From Oscillatoriales cyanobacterium (GTDB taxonomy: Bacteria; Cyanobacteriota; Cyanobacteriia; Cyanobacteriales; Microcoleaceae): a stretch of DNA of 64,000 nt. Of the stretch, positions 46,101 to 54,612 are shown one piece after another (position 1 is the first letter of the stretch; every line of letters starts with the position of its first letter). The stretch spans positions 1 through 64,000 of the forward strand of contig RDYN01000014.1 of the NCBI GenBank assembly GCA_004293365.1. The letters run 5' to 3'. The position numbers and the translations under genes are program-made. The notes under the pieces are model-generated. The model was not told the DNA's origin, did no database searches, and saw only the letters and a program-made list of their open reading frames with translations.

Positions 46101-46525
46101 TTTTCTTTCTCTGTTTCAGAGGGAGATTTCCCCATCGCCTTGGATAAGATACTTACTGTGTTCGTCCTGATTAATAACGAGATTGCTACAAAAATAAAAG
46201 CCAGATAATAACAGATTATTTCCAGACTAAAACTACGCTCCTTTTGATAATTTTCCGAAGAGTGTATAAAATTGTTGCTCGGTGGATGTACCGATTCTCT
46301 TTGGGATAAATTATCTACAAATAAGTCGGCGGTTGCCGAAGTAGTGGGGCGAGATGACGCTCCCAAATAGCTAAGTTTCTCAGGCTCCACCAAAATTGCT
46401 TCCACACCGCGATTGTCGGTTGTACTCCCTGTAATTGCCGACAATTTTATTGAATCAATGCAACATTCAACCCCAAAAATAGCAGCAGTCAAAGATGCCA
46501 AAATCAATTGATACGTAATTTTCAT
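43184..46525 (-). CDS. PAS-GGDEF-EAL membrane sensor (c-di-GMP)
   Basis: 1113 residues. N-terminal hydrophobic stretch (about 1-18) and a second helix near 103-120 (EIICYYLAFIFVAISLLI), then four PAS-type sensor domains (about 175-290, 300-415, 425-545, 550-675), GGDEF (about 683-850; RWGGDEFTVLIPE intact, so diguanylate cyclase activity is possible) and EAL (about 860-1110; FYQPKVNITTWKIQGMEALLRW with the EALLRW motif, later DDFGTGYCSL). Both output sites keep their signature residues, so a bifunctional enzyme or one with a regulatory GGDEF is possible. The first PAS domains contain no identifiable ligand. Confidence 0.93.
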   Translation of the reverse strand: MKITYQLILASLTAAIFGVECCIDSIKLSAITGSTTDNRGVEAILVEPEKLSYLGASSRPTTSATADLFVDNLSQRESVHPPSNNFIHSSENYQKERSFSLEIICYYLAFIFVAISLLIRTNTVSILSKAMGKSPSETEKEKLPEAEKVLRPKKEQDIGDTIANMTQDLQQTAEYALDICEEMSVSIVATTPGGHILSSNQATCQLLGYSKKELLGKQIAGLFKETESPAAGLESAKLTAEGSVRNVEKVYLSKQGKRIIVLLSISTIRDGKGDVSGKLYVAQDITDSKRAERDLRRSEKKFRQLVETVNAAAFIYQRRQLRYVNSQTEALTGYTREELLGLDLYDFIHPDFRSTVKQWGKSRQPRDSAGSKYEVRIITKTGDTRWIEATVDIIKFERKASILVTAFDISDRKLAELELETSLSLLQATIESTADGILAVDGGGKVVSFNRKFAQMWQLPDFLLDSRDSNQILGFGISQLKYPEIFLNRAKELSDIPAAESFDIIEFKDGRIIERYSLPQQTGGKITGRVFSFRDVTERWQSEEKLRKSEERFHLLTRATNDAVWDLNLSRNEYWLSEEFEKVFGYKLNETQTIELESWWLNVHPEERERVKSSFNETMNSDAQCWSEEYSFRRADGGYVFVLDRGYIIRNASGEAVRAIGTMMDITQRKQAEEIIRYQAVYDQLTGLPNRILFNDRLLASLIQAKKNKKMLAVMFLDLDRFKKINDTLGHAAGDRLLEGFAGRISDTLRSTDTVARWGGDEFTVLIPEINCLEDAVKTAQRILDNLKPAFKLEGQPFHISSSIGIAVYPNDGEDAETLVKNADAALYRAKERGRNNYQLYTATINPEGSQLLNIENRLHEALERGEFEIFYQPKVNITTWKIQGMEALLRWQHPELGLVSPATFVPIAEENGLIVPIGEWVLQTACAQNKAWQDALQPDLRVAVNFSARQFQQFNLVQMVANCLEKTGLAPKYLELEITETTAMQDVDYTTKVLRDLQSMGVQIALDDFGTGYCSLNYLKKFPLNILKIDKSFVSELTTDPCERAIANAVATLGRDLNLSVVAEGVETKEQLDCLRSLHCHEIQGHYFSKALSAGDASKLLVNSLLRKVKIA

Positions 46526-46866
46526 TTGCTGGAGTTCCTGATTTTAAAAAGATGCCTTCCTGTATCAATAAATATGAATGCTTTGAGCATATCTGTAGCC
46601 GGTACCGAAAACAAGCACCTGAATTTATGTTGCTTTTGTAAATAGAAAATCTCAAAAGTAAGAATTTATCCCCGTAACTAATTATAATTTTAATCTTAAT
46701 TTAAAATCTGTCATCGGCCATTGTGCCACAAACTATCCGCCATTATGCCTAGACATGGGCTGGGAGCGCGCTAAAATTAGATAATTTCCGCACAGAGGCG
46801 GCCGGGATTTGTTATAAAAACAAACAATTAGCTTAAAATCGATGCAGAGATCCAGGAATTGAACCA
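46526..46866. other. Intergenic, divergent promoters
   Basis: Holds the promoters of the PAS/GGDEF/EAL gene and the coiled-coil gene. AT-rich at 46675-46720; no repeat, RNA gene or coding frame recognised. Confidence 0.5.
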
Positions 46867-47445
46867 ATGAGTCAGACGATCCCAGAACTCCAAACAGAAG
46901 TCCGCGCGCTCGAAGCAGAAGTTACCACTCTGCAAGAGGCGCGGGAAAAACTTTGCGTACAGCGCTCAGAGTGCCGAGTGACAGTCAGTTTTCCCAAGAA
47001 TAATACTCCTGAGGCCCTTGCCGAGTTCCACCAGCAAAATGCTGCTTTTGGGGAGCAGTGGTTGCAACAAATCCAGGAGATTGAGCGAGAAACTCAAATT
47101 ATTGAAAAGCAACTCGAACAAAAACAGGCGGTACTCAATTACAAACAAGGTGAACTAGACAAATTGCTAGCGGGACAGCACTGGCAAAAAGTAGAAAATG
47201 ACGTTCAAACCGGGGAAAAGCGCTTGCAAGCACAAGCTCGCAGAATTAACCAAGCAGCAGCGCAACTTGAGGCAGAAATCCAAGCTTTAAAAGCACTGTA
47301 CGATTTGCTCAATCCCAGTTATTCGGAGTGGTTTCAACAACCTACTCAAATTGTTGAATTTTCAGCAACAACTATTCCTTACGCTGTGGGTGGCAGCAGC
47401 GGGTTGATATTGGCTAACAAGGAGATTGAGTTGGAGAAGAAATAG
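46867..47445 (+). CDS. Coiled-coil hypothetical protein
   Basis: 192 residues, nearly all helical: QTEVRALEAEVTTLQEAREK, IEKQLEQKQAVLNYKQGELD, and AAAQLEAEIQALKALYDLL are heptad-patterned coiled coil. The C-terminus (FSATTIPYAVGGSSGLILANK) is not coiled coil and may be a small packing or interaction region. One cysteine pair (LCVQRSECR) sits near residue 35. No known family or enzyme motif. Starts at ATG 46867. Confidence 0.75.
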   Translation: MSQTIPELQTEVRALEAEVTTLQEAREKLCVQRSECRVTVSFPKNNTPEALAEFHQQNAAFGEQWLQQIQEIERETQIIEKQLEQKQAVLNYKQGELDKLLAGQHWQKVENDVQTGEKRLQAQARRINQAAAQLEAEIQALKALYDLLNPSYSEWFQQPTQIVEFSATTIPYAVGGSSGLILANKEIELEKK

Positions 47446-47950
47446 TTGTGAGTTGTGAATTTGGCACGTAAATTAGTAGGGTAGAATGTCGCCGTTGAAT
47501 TGCCGAATAAGCAAGACACATTCAAGGGCGACATTTAAAGGTTTTTACCGGAGTTTTTAGGTCAAAAAATCACCGACTGGTATTGACCTTTGAATTTCAA
47601 AGGTGGTACCCGCCAGGGACTTGCATCCGTGGAATCAATCCCAAATCTTCAACGCTCATCCTTGCGTTTCCCGGATTGCATCTGTGGGGTCAATCCCAAA
47701 TCTAAAATCTAAAATCTAAAATCGAATGACAGCGCTAAGGTTCGCATCGAAGGCTAGAAACCCGGTTTCTACGAGTTTTGCGGACAAAAACAAGAAATAT
47801 AAAAAGAAACCGGGTTTCTGAGTTCAGCGTCCGATGACGAACCTAATGTTAAGAGCTTTGAGTTTCATTTTTTGAAACAGGATTATTTTTCACTATGGTG
47901 TCAAGTAAAATCAAAAATATAACTGTCTAAAATATCAAATAGACTTACTG
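47446..47950. other. 505-bp gap with repeats, no gene
   Basis: Contains a heptamer aaatcta array (47697-47724), a GAAACCCGG-family pair (47757-47771 and 47801-47821) whose surrounding bases match 2889-2940, and a pair of partly duplicated ggaatcaatcccaaatct stretches (about 47630-47705). No tRNA fold or coding frame was recognised. Confidence 0.55.
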
Positions 47951-48988
47951 ATGAAACAATTGATTTGGATAGCGCTATTTATTCTGGTTGCGTTGGCGGC
48001 TGCGGGTTGGGGTTCTGACTCGTGGCAGCGGTTTTCGGCTGTACCGGCAGTTTCGATCGATCGCACTATCCACACTTCCCAAAACCCGTCTCCCTCACCT
48101 CTGACTGCTGAAAAGGATGCAGTCAATGCACCAAAAATTGACGCATCCCGGTTGTGGAAACACGCCGAAACGTTAGCAGGAGAACGGGTGGAAGAACGAT
48201 ATCGCACTTTCACGAGAGACTACATTTCGCAACAACTAAAAACCTTCGGATTTTCGCCCAAATTGCAGGAATTCGATCGCGGAATCAACGTCTTCGCCGA
48301 GAGAAAAGGTACTGATTCAAAGGCTGGGGCAATTCTCGTTGCTGCACACTACGATACTGTACCGCAATCGCCCGGGGCTGACGACAATGCTACGGGAGTT
48401 GCAGCAGTTTTAGAAGTAGCGAGATTGCTGGGCTCTCGTCCTACGCTTCGGACATTGCAAGTGGCATTTTTCGATCGGGAAGAAATCGGGCTTTTAGGCA
48501 GTTTAGCATTCGCGGGTAGCGAGGTGCGGTTAAAAAATTTGCAAGGCGCGATCGTCCTGGATATGATCGGTTATGCGTGCCGCACGCCTGGGTGCCAGCA
48601 ATATCCCGAAGGGTTGACAGCGCAACCTTTTCTAGAAGCATCGGGGGTAACATCTCCCGACAAAGGCGAGTTTATCGCTGTGATTGGGGATGCGGAACAT
48701 CCGCTGCTGTTGAGAACTTTTGCGGAGTCGGGAAACACCGATTTACCACCAGTAGTGGCGCTACCTGTGCCCTTGAAAGGGGTGCTGACTCCCGATGTTT
48801 TGCGGAGCGACCACGCGCCTTTCTGGTATAAAGGAGTTGGTGCTGTTTTGGTGACGGATACTGCAAATTTGCGATCGCCCCACTACCACCAGTCTACCGA
48901 TACACTCGCAAATATCGATCGACCTTTTTTCACCGGTTCTGCCCAAATTGTTGTCAATGCCGCAGCTAAACTATTGGAAATTCGGTAA
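47951..48988 (+). CDS. M28 family zinc aminopeptidase-like protein
   Basis: 345 residues. An N-terminal membrane or signal segment (MKQLIWIALFILVALAAAGW) precedes a co-catalytic zinc hydrolase domain: His in AAHYDTVPQ, Asp in SPGADDNATG, the Glu pair in DREEIGLLGS, Asp in LDMIGYA and the late His in SPHYHQSTDT. These are the five metal ligands plus catalytic Glu of M28 peptidases and related glutaminyl cyclases. The substrate is unknown; export places it in the periplasm or lipoprotein layer. Its stop codon TAA lies within the first unit of a heptamer tandem array. Confidence 0.88.
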   Translation: MKQLIWIALFILVALAAAGWGSDSWQRFSAVPAVSIDRTIHTSQNPSPSPLTAEKDAVNAPKIDASRLWKHAETLAGERVEERYRTFTRDYISQQLKTFGFSPKLQEFDRGINVFAERKGTDSKAGAILVAAHYDTVPQSPGADDNATGVAAVLEVARLLGSRPTLRTLQVAFFDREEIGLLGSLAFAGSEVRLKNLQGAIVLDMIGYACRTPGCQQYPEGLTAQPFLEASGVTSPDKGEFIAVIGDAEHPLLLRTFAESGNTDLPPVVALPVPLKGVLTPDVLRSDHAPFWYKGVGAVLVTDTANLRSPHYHQSTDTLANIDRPFFTGSAQIVVNAAAKLLEIR

Positions 48989-49157
48989 TGGGTAATTGGT
49001 AATGGGTAATGGGTAATGGGTAATGGGTAATGGGTAATGGGTAATGGGTAATTGGTAATTGGTAATTGGTAATTGGTAATTGGTAATGGGTAATTGGTAA
49101 TTGGTAATTGGTAATTGGTAATGGGTAATTGGTAATTGGTAATTGGTAATTGGTAAT
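48985..49157. repeat. Heptamer tandem array (ggtaatt / gggtaat)
   Basis: About 24 copies of a 7-nt unit in 173 bp, spanning the M28 stop codon and filling most of the gap to the next gene. Largest heptamer array in the window. Confidence 0.85.
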
Positions 49158-49170
49158 TATGTAAGGTGTT

Positions 49171-49204
49171 CTTTCCTTCTTCCTTCTTCCTTCTTCCTTC
49201 TTCC
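49171..49204. repeat. Heptamer array (ttccttc) before the ABC-ATPase gene
   Basis: Five units just upstream of the chosen ATG (49214); a longer upstream start would lie in this array and gives only repeat-derived residues. Confidence 0.8.
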
Positions 49205-49213
49205 TTACAAGAA

Positions 49214-51115
49214 ATGACTAACAAAGAAAACCTGAAACAGCATTTACTGCAACTAGACAATCGAAGCTACAAAGCCTACAAAGACATTCAAGGCAGCTAT
49301 GATTTTCCCGAATTCACATTAATCATTGATTACGTCCAGGGAGATCCGTTTGCTTCTCCCAGTAAATTTAGAGTCAAAGTTCCGCCAAACATTGCTCGAA
49401 TTCCCCGCGAACTTTTCCAATCTCGCAGTCGAGAAATAGCCCTGGGAGATTACCTAACTCGCCAGTTTGACAAAGCGGCCTACAGCACTAGCAGCAAGCG
49501 CGGCAGTGGTAAAAGCGGTACGATCGCAGTGACTCGCTTCGGACAAGAAGTTTTAGAACGAACTTCAGCATTTATTACCCCCCCACCCCCCCCAACCCCC
49601 TCTTACCAAGGGGGGGAGAAAATCTCTATATCCCCCCCTTACCAAGGGGGGGACTTAGGGGGGGTTGAAATCCGATTTTCCGTCGGACTTCCGGCGGGGG
49701 GACGAAGTATTTTAGGGCGACAAGCTGCTGAAATGCTGTGCGAAGATATCCCGCGCATTGTCAGCCAATCTCTGAAATATTCTAACTTAAATGCTGCGGA
49801 ATGTCGCCGTCATGTTGAAACGGTAGAAGATGCTGATTGGCTGCGGCAGCAGTTAGCTGAAAACGGATTAGTTGCGTTTGTTGCTGACGGTGCTATTTTG
49901 CCGCGCCGCAGCGGTGTTGACAACCGTCCTCTGTTAAATGATGCTGTGGCTTTTGTGTCGCCGCCGTCGTTAAAGGTTGAGTTTAATTGTCCGAATCGCG
50001 GTTTAATTTCCGGGATGGGAATTCCCGCTGGCATTACTTTGATTGTTGGGGGTGGCTATCACGGTAAATCAACTTTACTCAGGGCGATCGAGTTGGGAGT
50101 TTATAACCGAATTCCGGGTGATGGTAGGGAATTTGTGGTGACAAGTCCGGCGGCAGTAAAAATTCGGGCGGAAGATGGCAGAAGTGTTGCGGGTGTGGAT
50201 ATTTCGCCTTTTATCAATCATTTGCCGCAAGGTAGAGATACTGTACAATTTTATACTGCAAATGCGAGCGGCAGTACGTCGCAAGCTGCTAATATTATTG
50301 AGGCTTTGGAAGTTGGGAGAAATGCGAAGGAAGAGGGAAGAAGGAAGAGGGAAGAAGGAAGAGGGAAGAGGGGGGAATCTCGATCTTTTGTGATGGAGAG
50401 ACAATTAGTCGCGGATTGTGAAGAGGATTTAGTACCTGTTTTGTTGGTGGATGAGGATAGGGCGGCGACTAATTTTATGATTCGCGATCGCAGAATGCAG
50501 GAACTGATCGCTAAGGATAAGGAACCGATTACGCCGTTTATCGATAAAGTTAAACAGTTGTACGCGGATTGTGGCGTATCGACTATTTTAGTCATGGGCG
50601 GAAGCGGCGATTATTTTGATGTGGCGGATACTGTGATTTCCATGGATAATTTTGCAGCATATGATGTGACGGAAAAAGCTAAAGAAATAGCAAATAATTA
50701 CTCGATTAGCCGGGCTGCTGAAGGGGGAGAAAGTTTTGGTGAGATTACTCACAGAGTCCCGGTTCCTGCTAGTTTAGATCCGAGTCGGGGACGGCGAGAT
50801 GTGCGGGTGAAGGTGCGGGATGTTGATGAATTGGCTTTCGGAATTGAGGATATTGATTTGGGCGCTGTTGAGCAAATTGTTGACAGCGGACAGTTGCGGG
50901 CGATCGCCTCGGCAATGGTTTATGCTAAGCAGCAGTACATGGACGGGAAACGCACTTTGTCGGAAATTATCGATTTGGTGATGGCAGATATTGACGCGCA
51001 GGGAATGGATATTTTATCCTCTTTTCCTGAGGGGGATTTTGCGATGTTTCGCCGCTTTGAATTGGCGGCGGCTATTAATCGGCTTCGCAGTTTGTCGGTT
51101 GTTGCCAAAAGGTGA
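49214..51115 (+). CDS. Predicted ABC-class ATPase (PF09818-like) with two repeat-derived insertions
   Basis: 633 residues from ATG 49214. The N-domain starts NKENLKQHLLQLDNRSYKAY; Walker A is GGGYHGKSTLL; Walker B is LLVDEDRAATNFMIRD; the C-terminus has SIDLVMADIDAQGMDILSSF-like helices. This matches predicted ATPases sometimes linked to RNA. Two insertions interrupt family sequence: at 49578-49664, TPPPPPTPSYQGGEK...PPYQGGDLGG from the C/G repeat, and at 50326-50375, KEEGRRKREEGRGKRG from a 7-nt GA array, just before Walker B. Both keep the frame. The gene looks intact otherwise. Function of the family is unknown here. Confidence 0.83.
   Translation: MTNKENLKQHLLQLDNRSYKAYKDIQGSYDFPEFTLIIDYVQGDPFASPSKFRVKVPPNIARIPRELFQSRSREIALGDYLTRQFDKAAYSTSSKRGSGKSGTIAVTRFGQEVLERTSAFITPPPPPTPSYQGGEKISISPPYQGGDLGGVEIRFSVGLPAGGRSILGRQAAEMLCEDIPRIVSQSLKYSNLNAAECRRHVETVEDADWLRQQLAENGLVAFVADGAILPRRSGVDNRPLLNDAVAFVSPPSLKVEFNCPNRGLISGMGIPAGITLIVGGGYHGKSTLLRAIELGVYNRIPGDGREFVVTSPAAVKIRAEDGRSVAGVDISPFINHLPQGRDTVQFYTANASGSTSQAANIIEALEVGRNAKEEGRRKREEGRGKRGESRSFVMERQLVADCEEDLVPVLLVDEDRAATNFMIRDRRMQELIAKDKEPITPFIDKVKQLYADCGVSTILVMGGSGDYFDVADTVISMDNFAAYDVTEKAKEIANNYSISRAAEGGESFGEITHRVPVPASLDPSRGRRDVRVKVRDVDELAFGIEDIDLGAVEQIVDSGQLRAIASAMVYAKQQYMDGKRTLSEIIDLVMADIDAQGMDILSSFPEGDFAMFRRFELAAAINRLRSLSVVAKR
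49578..49664. repeat. C/G repeat inserted in frame in the ABC-ATPase gene
   Basis: Two closely spaced units with ttaccaag between C- and G-runs, of the family seen at 5346 and 59995. Adds about 29 residues. Confidence 0.7.
50326..50375. repeat. In-frame GA-rich heptamer array in the ABC-ATPase gene
   Basis: About seven gaagagg/gaagaag units encoding a Lys/Arg/Glu/Gly-rich stretch between the helix EALEVG and Walker B. Confidence 0.7.
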
Positions 51116-51184
51116 TATGATTCTCGCTTTTAGGGCGAAATGTAGGGGTAACGCGCCCATGGCGCATCCGACATTTAAATAGGG

Positions 51185-51201
51185 TAAGGTGCGCAATGCG
51201 C
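51185..51201. repeat. Short palindrome in the gap before the FHA-ABC gene
   Basis: ggtgcgcaatgcgcacc, an 8-bp stem with almost no loop. Nothing else is recognised in 51116-51308. Confidence 0.35.
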
Positions 51202-51308
51202 ACCCTACGTTTAGATGTTTTGCATAAGTTATAAAATAAATAAGTAGATTGTTGCCTTACTTTTGATATGCTGACAAATGTGATTGTAAAAAATGCGATT
51301 TAAATATA

Positions 51309-53666
51309 ATGGGTAATATAGGACAACCGACTGCTGTCAGCGATCGCCCTTATTTAGTATTAATCAGTCAAGGGCACACTTTACAGTTGGAGTTAAAACA
51401 GTCGCAGCACATCTTGGGGCGCGATCGCACTCGTGCTGATTTGCTTGTTCCCGAGCCCTGGCGCGCTGTTTCCGGGGTTCACGCCCTGTTGCGCCAAATT
51501 GGCCAAAATTACTGGATTTACGACGGTGACGGCCAGCAGCCGAGCACTAATGGCTTATTTGTCGATCGCACTCGCATCACTCCCAATGACGGTTATTGTC
51601 TCAAAAACGGTACAGAAATTAAAATAGGTCTCGATCCTAAAAATCAAGTTTTGGTGACTTATTTTAATCCCCTGGCGAGTCAAATCTTTCCCCCCAACAA
51701 ACAGTCAATTCCCCTCAGCAATCGATCGGTTTTGTTGGGCCGCGATCCAAATGCTTCGCTGCAATTGGATGCGCCGCTGGTTTCGAGGCGCCACGCGACA
51801 ATCGATGCTGACAGTCGCGGCAATTATATTTTACGAGATCACAGCGTTAATGGCGTTTTTGTCAACGGTCAGCGCATCACAAATTCTGTACAGTTGGCTG
51901 AGGGAGATGCAATTCGGATCGGCCCGTTTACTCTAACTTACCGCAATCATACGTTAGAGGTGCAAGACCGAGGCAATCAAATTCGCTTGGATGCTGACAG
52001 TCTGGTGATTCCCAAGCGTTTGGATCGTATCACTTTGGCGATCGAACCGGGGCAGTTTGTGGCTTTAGTCGGTGGTAGCGGTGCGGGAAAATCTACTTTA
52101 ATGCGGACGCTTTTAGGCATCGAGAAAACTACTGAAGGCGCTGTGTTTCTCAACGGCGACAACCTGCGCGAAAACTTCAATATTTATCGCAATCAAATTG
52201 GTTACGTACCTCAAGATGATATTGTGCACGCAGATTTGACAGTAGAAGAAGTTTTGAGTTATGCAGCTAAATTGCGCTTACCTCCCGATACAGATGTTCA
52301 GCAGGTAGTTACAAAAACTTTAGAAGATATTGAAATGACTCACCGCCGTACTGCTTTTGTAAAACAGCTTAGCGGCGGACAGCGCAAACGGGTTAGCATT
52401 GGAGTTGAACTGTTAGCAGATCCGAAACTTTTCTTTTTGGACGAACCGACTTCTGGGCTCGATCCGGGTTTGGACAAGAAGATGATGCAACTGCTGCGAA
52501 AGTTGGCAAGTCAAGGCCGCACGGTGATTCTGGTGACTCACGCGACGGCGAATATCACGATGTGCGATCGTATTGTATTTATGGGCCGCGGCGGACGGCT
52601 TTGTTACTTCGGCCCGCCTGCGGAAGCGCTCGATTTTTTCGATGTCAAAACCGGAGATTTTGCCGACATTTACAACGAATTAGAAACAGGAGAAACCAAC
52701 GTTCAAAGCTGGGCACAAAAGTTCAATAAATCTCCCTACTATCAGCGCTATATTGTCAACCACTTCAGCACCGGCAACGCCAATGGCAAAAAATCAGCCG
52801 CGCCTTCTAAGCCAAAATCTGCATCTTTTGTCAAACAACTTGTTTTGCTCGCCCAGCGCTATTTTAAACTCGTTTCTCGCGATATAGTTAACTTAAGTTT
52901 AGCTCTATTAACTGCTCCGATCGGGATTAGTTTGCTGCGGCTGGCCGTCCGAGATAAAGACCCGTTAATTGGCGCACCGGAGCCAACTTTAGCACCTTTA
53001 GCAATGCGAGTTTTGTTTGTATTTACCTGCGCGGCTATTTGGGTGGGACTGGCAACTTCCCTGCAAGAAATTGTCAAGGAATCTGCTATTTATTTGCGCG
53101 AACGTTTGGTGAATTTAGGATTGTTTGCTTATTTAGGTTCAAAATTTGTCATACTTTCCGGCTTGGCCGTATTGCAAACTCTATTGATGGTAGGAGTTAT
53201 TCTGATTGCTTTCAAATCCCCGGAACCGAGTTTGATTTCCTGGCCGGTGGGAGCAGCTATTACCACTTTTTTGACTTTGATGAGCTGCATCAGTCTCGGA
53301 TTGCTGGTTTCGGCGATCGTCAAAAATGGCTCTCAAGCTAACAGTGCTTTACCTCTAATATTGCTACCTCAGATTATCTTTTCTGGGGTGTTGTTTAGGA
53401 TGGAAGGTGTGGCGAGCAAGTTTTCTTGGTTGATGTTAAGTCGTTGGTCTGTGGGCGCTTACGGCTCTTTAGTTAATGTAAATTCCCTGGTTCCCGCGCC
53501 TACGACTTTGCCAGATGGGAGTACACTTCCTCAGCCGTTTGAACCCACTCCTGTTTACGATCCAACTTGGGAGAACTTGAGTTTAAATTGGGGGATTTTG
53601 TGCGTGCATATTTTCGTGTATTTAATGTTGACTCTGTGGTTGCAGAAGCGGAAAGATATTTTATAG
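51309..53666 (+). CDS. FHA-domain ABC transporter (ABCG-like half transporter)
   Basis: 785 residues. Two FHA domains recognised by HILGRDRTRADL...SGVHAL and VLLGRDPNASLQLDAPLVSR with RDHSVNGVFVNG (phosphothreonine-binding loops). ABC ATPase: Walker A GGSGAGKST, signature LSGGQRKRVS, Walker B FFLDEPTSG, H-loop VTHAT. An ABC2-type domain with about six helices ends in FVYLMLTLWLQKRKD. FHA domains would bind phosphorylated partners, so transport may be under kinase control; a Hanks kinase exists at 3783 but is not adjacent. Confidence 0.93.
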   Translation: MGNIGQPTAVSDRPYLVLISQGHTLQLELKQSQHILGRDRTRADLLVPEPWRAVSGVHALLRQIGQNYWIYDGDGQQPSTNGLFVDRTRITPNDGYCLKNGTEIKIGLDPKNQVLVTYFNPLASQIFPPNKQSIPLSNRSVLLGRDPNASLQLDAPLVSRRHATIDADSRGNYILRDHSVNGVFVNGQRITNSVQLAEGDAIRIGPFTLTYRNHTLEVQDRGNQIRLDADSLVIPKRLDRITLAIEPGQFVALVGGSGAGKSTLMRTLLGIEKTTEGAVFLNGDNLRENFNIYRNQIGYVPQDDIVHADLTVEEVLSYAAKLRLPPDTDVQQVVTKTLEDIEMTHRRTAFVKQLSGGQRKRVSIGVELLADPKLFFLDEPTSGLDPGLDKKMMQLLRKLASQGRTVILVTHATANITMCDRIVFMGRGGRLCYFGPPAEALDFFDVKTGDFADIYNELETGETNVQSWAQKFNKSPYYQRYIVNHFSTGNANGKKSAAPSKPKSASFVKQLVLLAQRYFKLVSRDIVNLSLALLTAPIGISLLRLAVRDKDPLIGAPEPTLAPLAMRVLFVFTCAAIWVGLATSLQEIVKESAIYLRERLVNLGLFAYLGSKFVILSGLAVLQTLLMVGVILIAFKSPEPSLISWPVGAAITTFLTLMSCISLGLLVSAIVKNGSQANSALPLILLPQIIFSGVLFRMEGVASKFSWLMLSRWSVGAYGSLVNVNSLVPAPTTLPDGSTLPQPFEPTPVYDPTWENLSLNWGILCVHIFVYLMLTLWLQKRKDIL

Positions 53667-53667
53667 T

Positions 53668-53705
53668 CATTAGTCATTAGTCATTAGTCATTAGTCATTA
53701 GTCAG
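53668..53705. repeat. Heptamer tandem repeat (attagtc)
   Basis: Five units directly after the FHA-ABC stop codon. Confidence 0.8.
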
Positions 53706-53866
53706 CAGTAAAATTACTGATTACCGATTACCGATTATATTATGTCCGGTCAATCAATTACGAGTACAGTGCGAGCTTGAAGCTCCCACTACACAATAAT
53801 TATCAGCGATTACCCGGACAGGATATTACCGATTACCAATTACCAATTACCAATTCCTAATTGCAC

Positions 53867-54370
53867 ATGAATTATTGGCTGATGAAGTCGGAACCTGATG
53901 TTTATAGTATTGCGGATTTGAAATTAGATATTTTTTCTATTTGGGACGGTGTTCGCAACTATCAAGCGCGCAATTTTATGCGGCAAATGAGTTTGGGTGA
54001 TTTAGTATTTTTTTACCATTCTAATACTAAAATTCCGGGAATTGTTGGATCGGCGCGCGTGGTTGAGACTGGGATTGCCGATCCGACTCAGTTTGATATG
54101 AATAGCGAGTATTATGATGCTAAATCGCAGTTTGATGCTCCTCGCTGGCAAACTGTGAGAGTTGAGTTTGTTGAGGAGTTTGTTAATTTAATATCTTTGG
54201 ATGAACTGAAAGCAAAGTTTGGTGCTGATGAGCTTTTGGTGGTGAGGAAAGGTAATCGGCTGTCGGTGATGCCGGTGTCGGAAAATGCTGCCCAGAAGAT
54301 TTTGAAGATGAGATACCCGGCGGTTGAAACCGCGGCTATACAAACAAAGTCCGCAGCAGAGGGGGACTGA
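53867..54370 (+). CDS. EVE domain protein with repeat-derived C-terminus
   Basis: 167 residues from ATG 53867 (MNYWLMKSEPDVYSI); a TTG two codons earlier is less likely. Family blocks WLMKSEPDVYSIADL, IWDGVRNYQARNFMRQMSLG, VFFYHSNTKIPGIVG and PRWQTVRVEF identify an EVE (PUA-like) domain, a module that binds modified bases and often accompanies restriction systems. The last about 19 residues (YPAVETAAIQTKSAAEGD) are encoded by the gcggttgaaaccgc repeat starting at 54312, so the native end has been replaced. No partner gene. Confidence 0.87.
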   Translation: MNYWLMKSEPDVYSIADLKLDIFSIWDGVRNYQARNFMRQMSLGDLVFFYHSNTKIPGIVGSARVVETGIADPTQFDMNSEYYDAKSQFDAPRWQTVRVEFVEEFVNLISLDELKAKFGADELLVVRKGNRLSVMPVSENAAQKILKMRYPAVETAAIQTKSAAEGD

Positions 54371-54580
54371 AGAATAAATAATCTAAATTTACCGAATTTA
54401 GATACCCGGCGGTTGAAACCGCGGCTATACAAACAAAGTCCGGATGGTGCGCGGACTGAAGAATAAATAAGGTAAATTAACCGGATTTAGTATAATAGTA
54501 AATCCGGCTTAAATACCCCCTTTATCTCTTAGTCTGCGAAGGCAGACTTTGTTTGACAAGGAGCGGTTTCAACCGCCGAG
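54312..54580. repeat. Direct and inverted copies of the gcggttgaaaccgc element
   Basis: gatacccggcggttgaaacc starts at 54312 and again at 54400 (88-bp period), each with tatacaaacaaagtccg and a cggactgaag segment; an inverted copy (gcggtttcaaccgcc) lies near 54563-54577. Confidence 0.7.
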
Positions 54581-54612
54581 TAATCAATGAGATAACTTCG
54601 ACTTGAAATCTC

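Noticed and set aside
47560-47700. Possible tRNA-like segment in 47560-47700
   Set aside because: Stems do not pair into a cloverleaf and no CCA or T-loop motif is present; it contains imperfect duplications.
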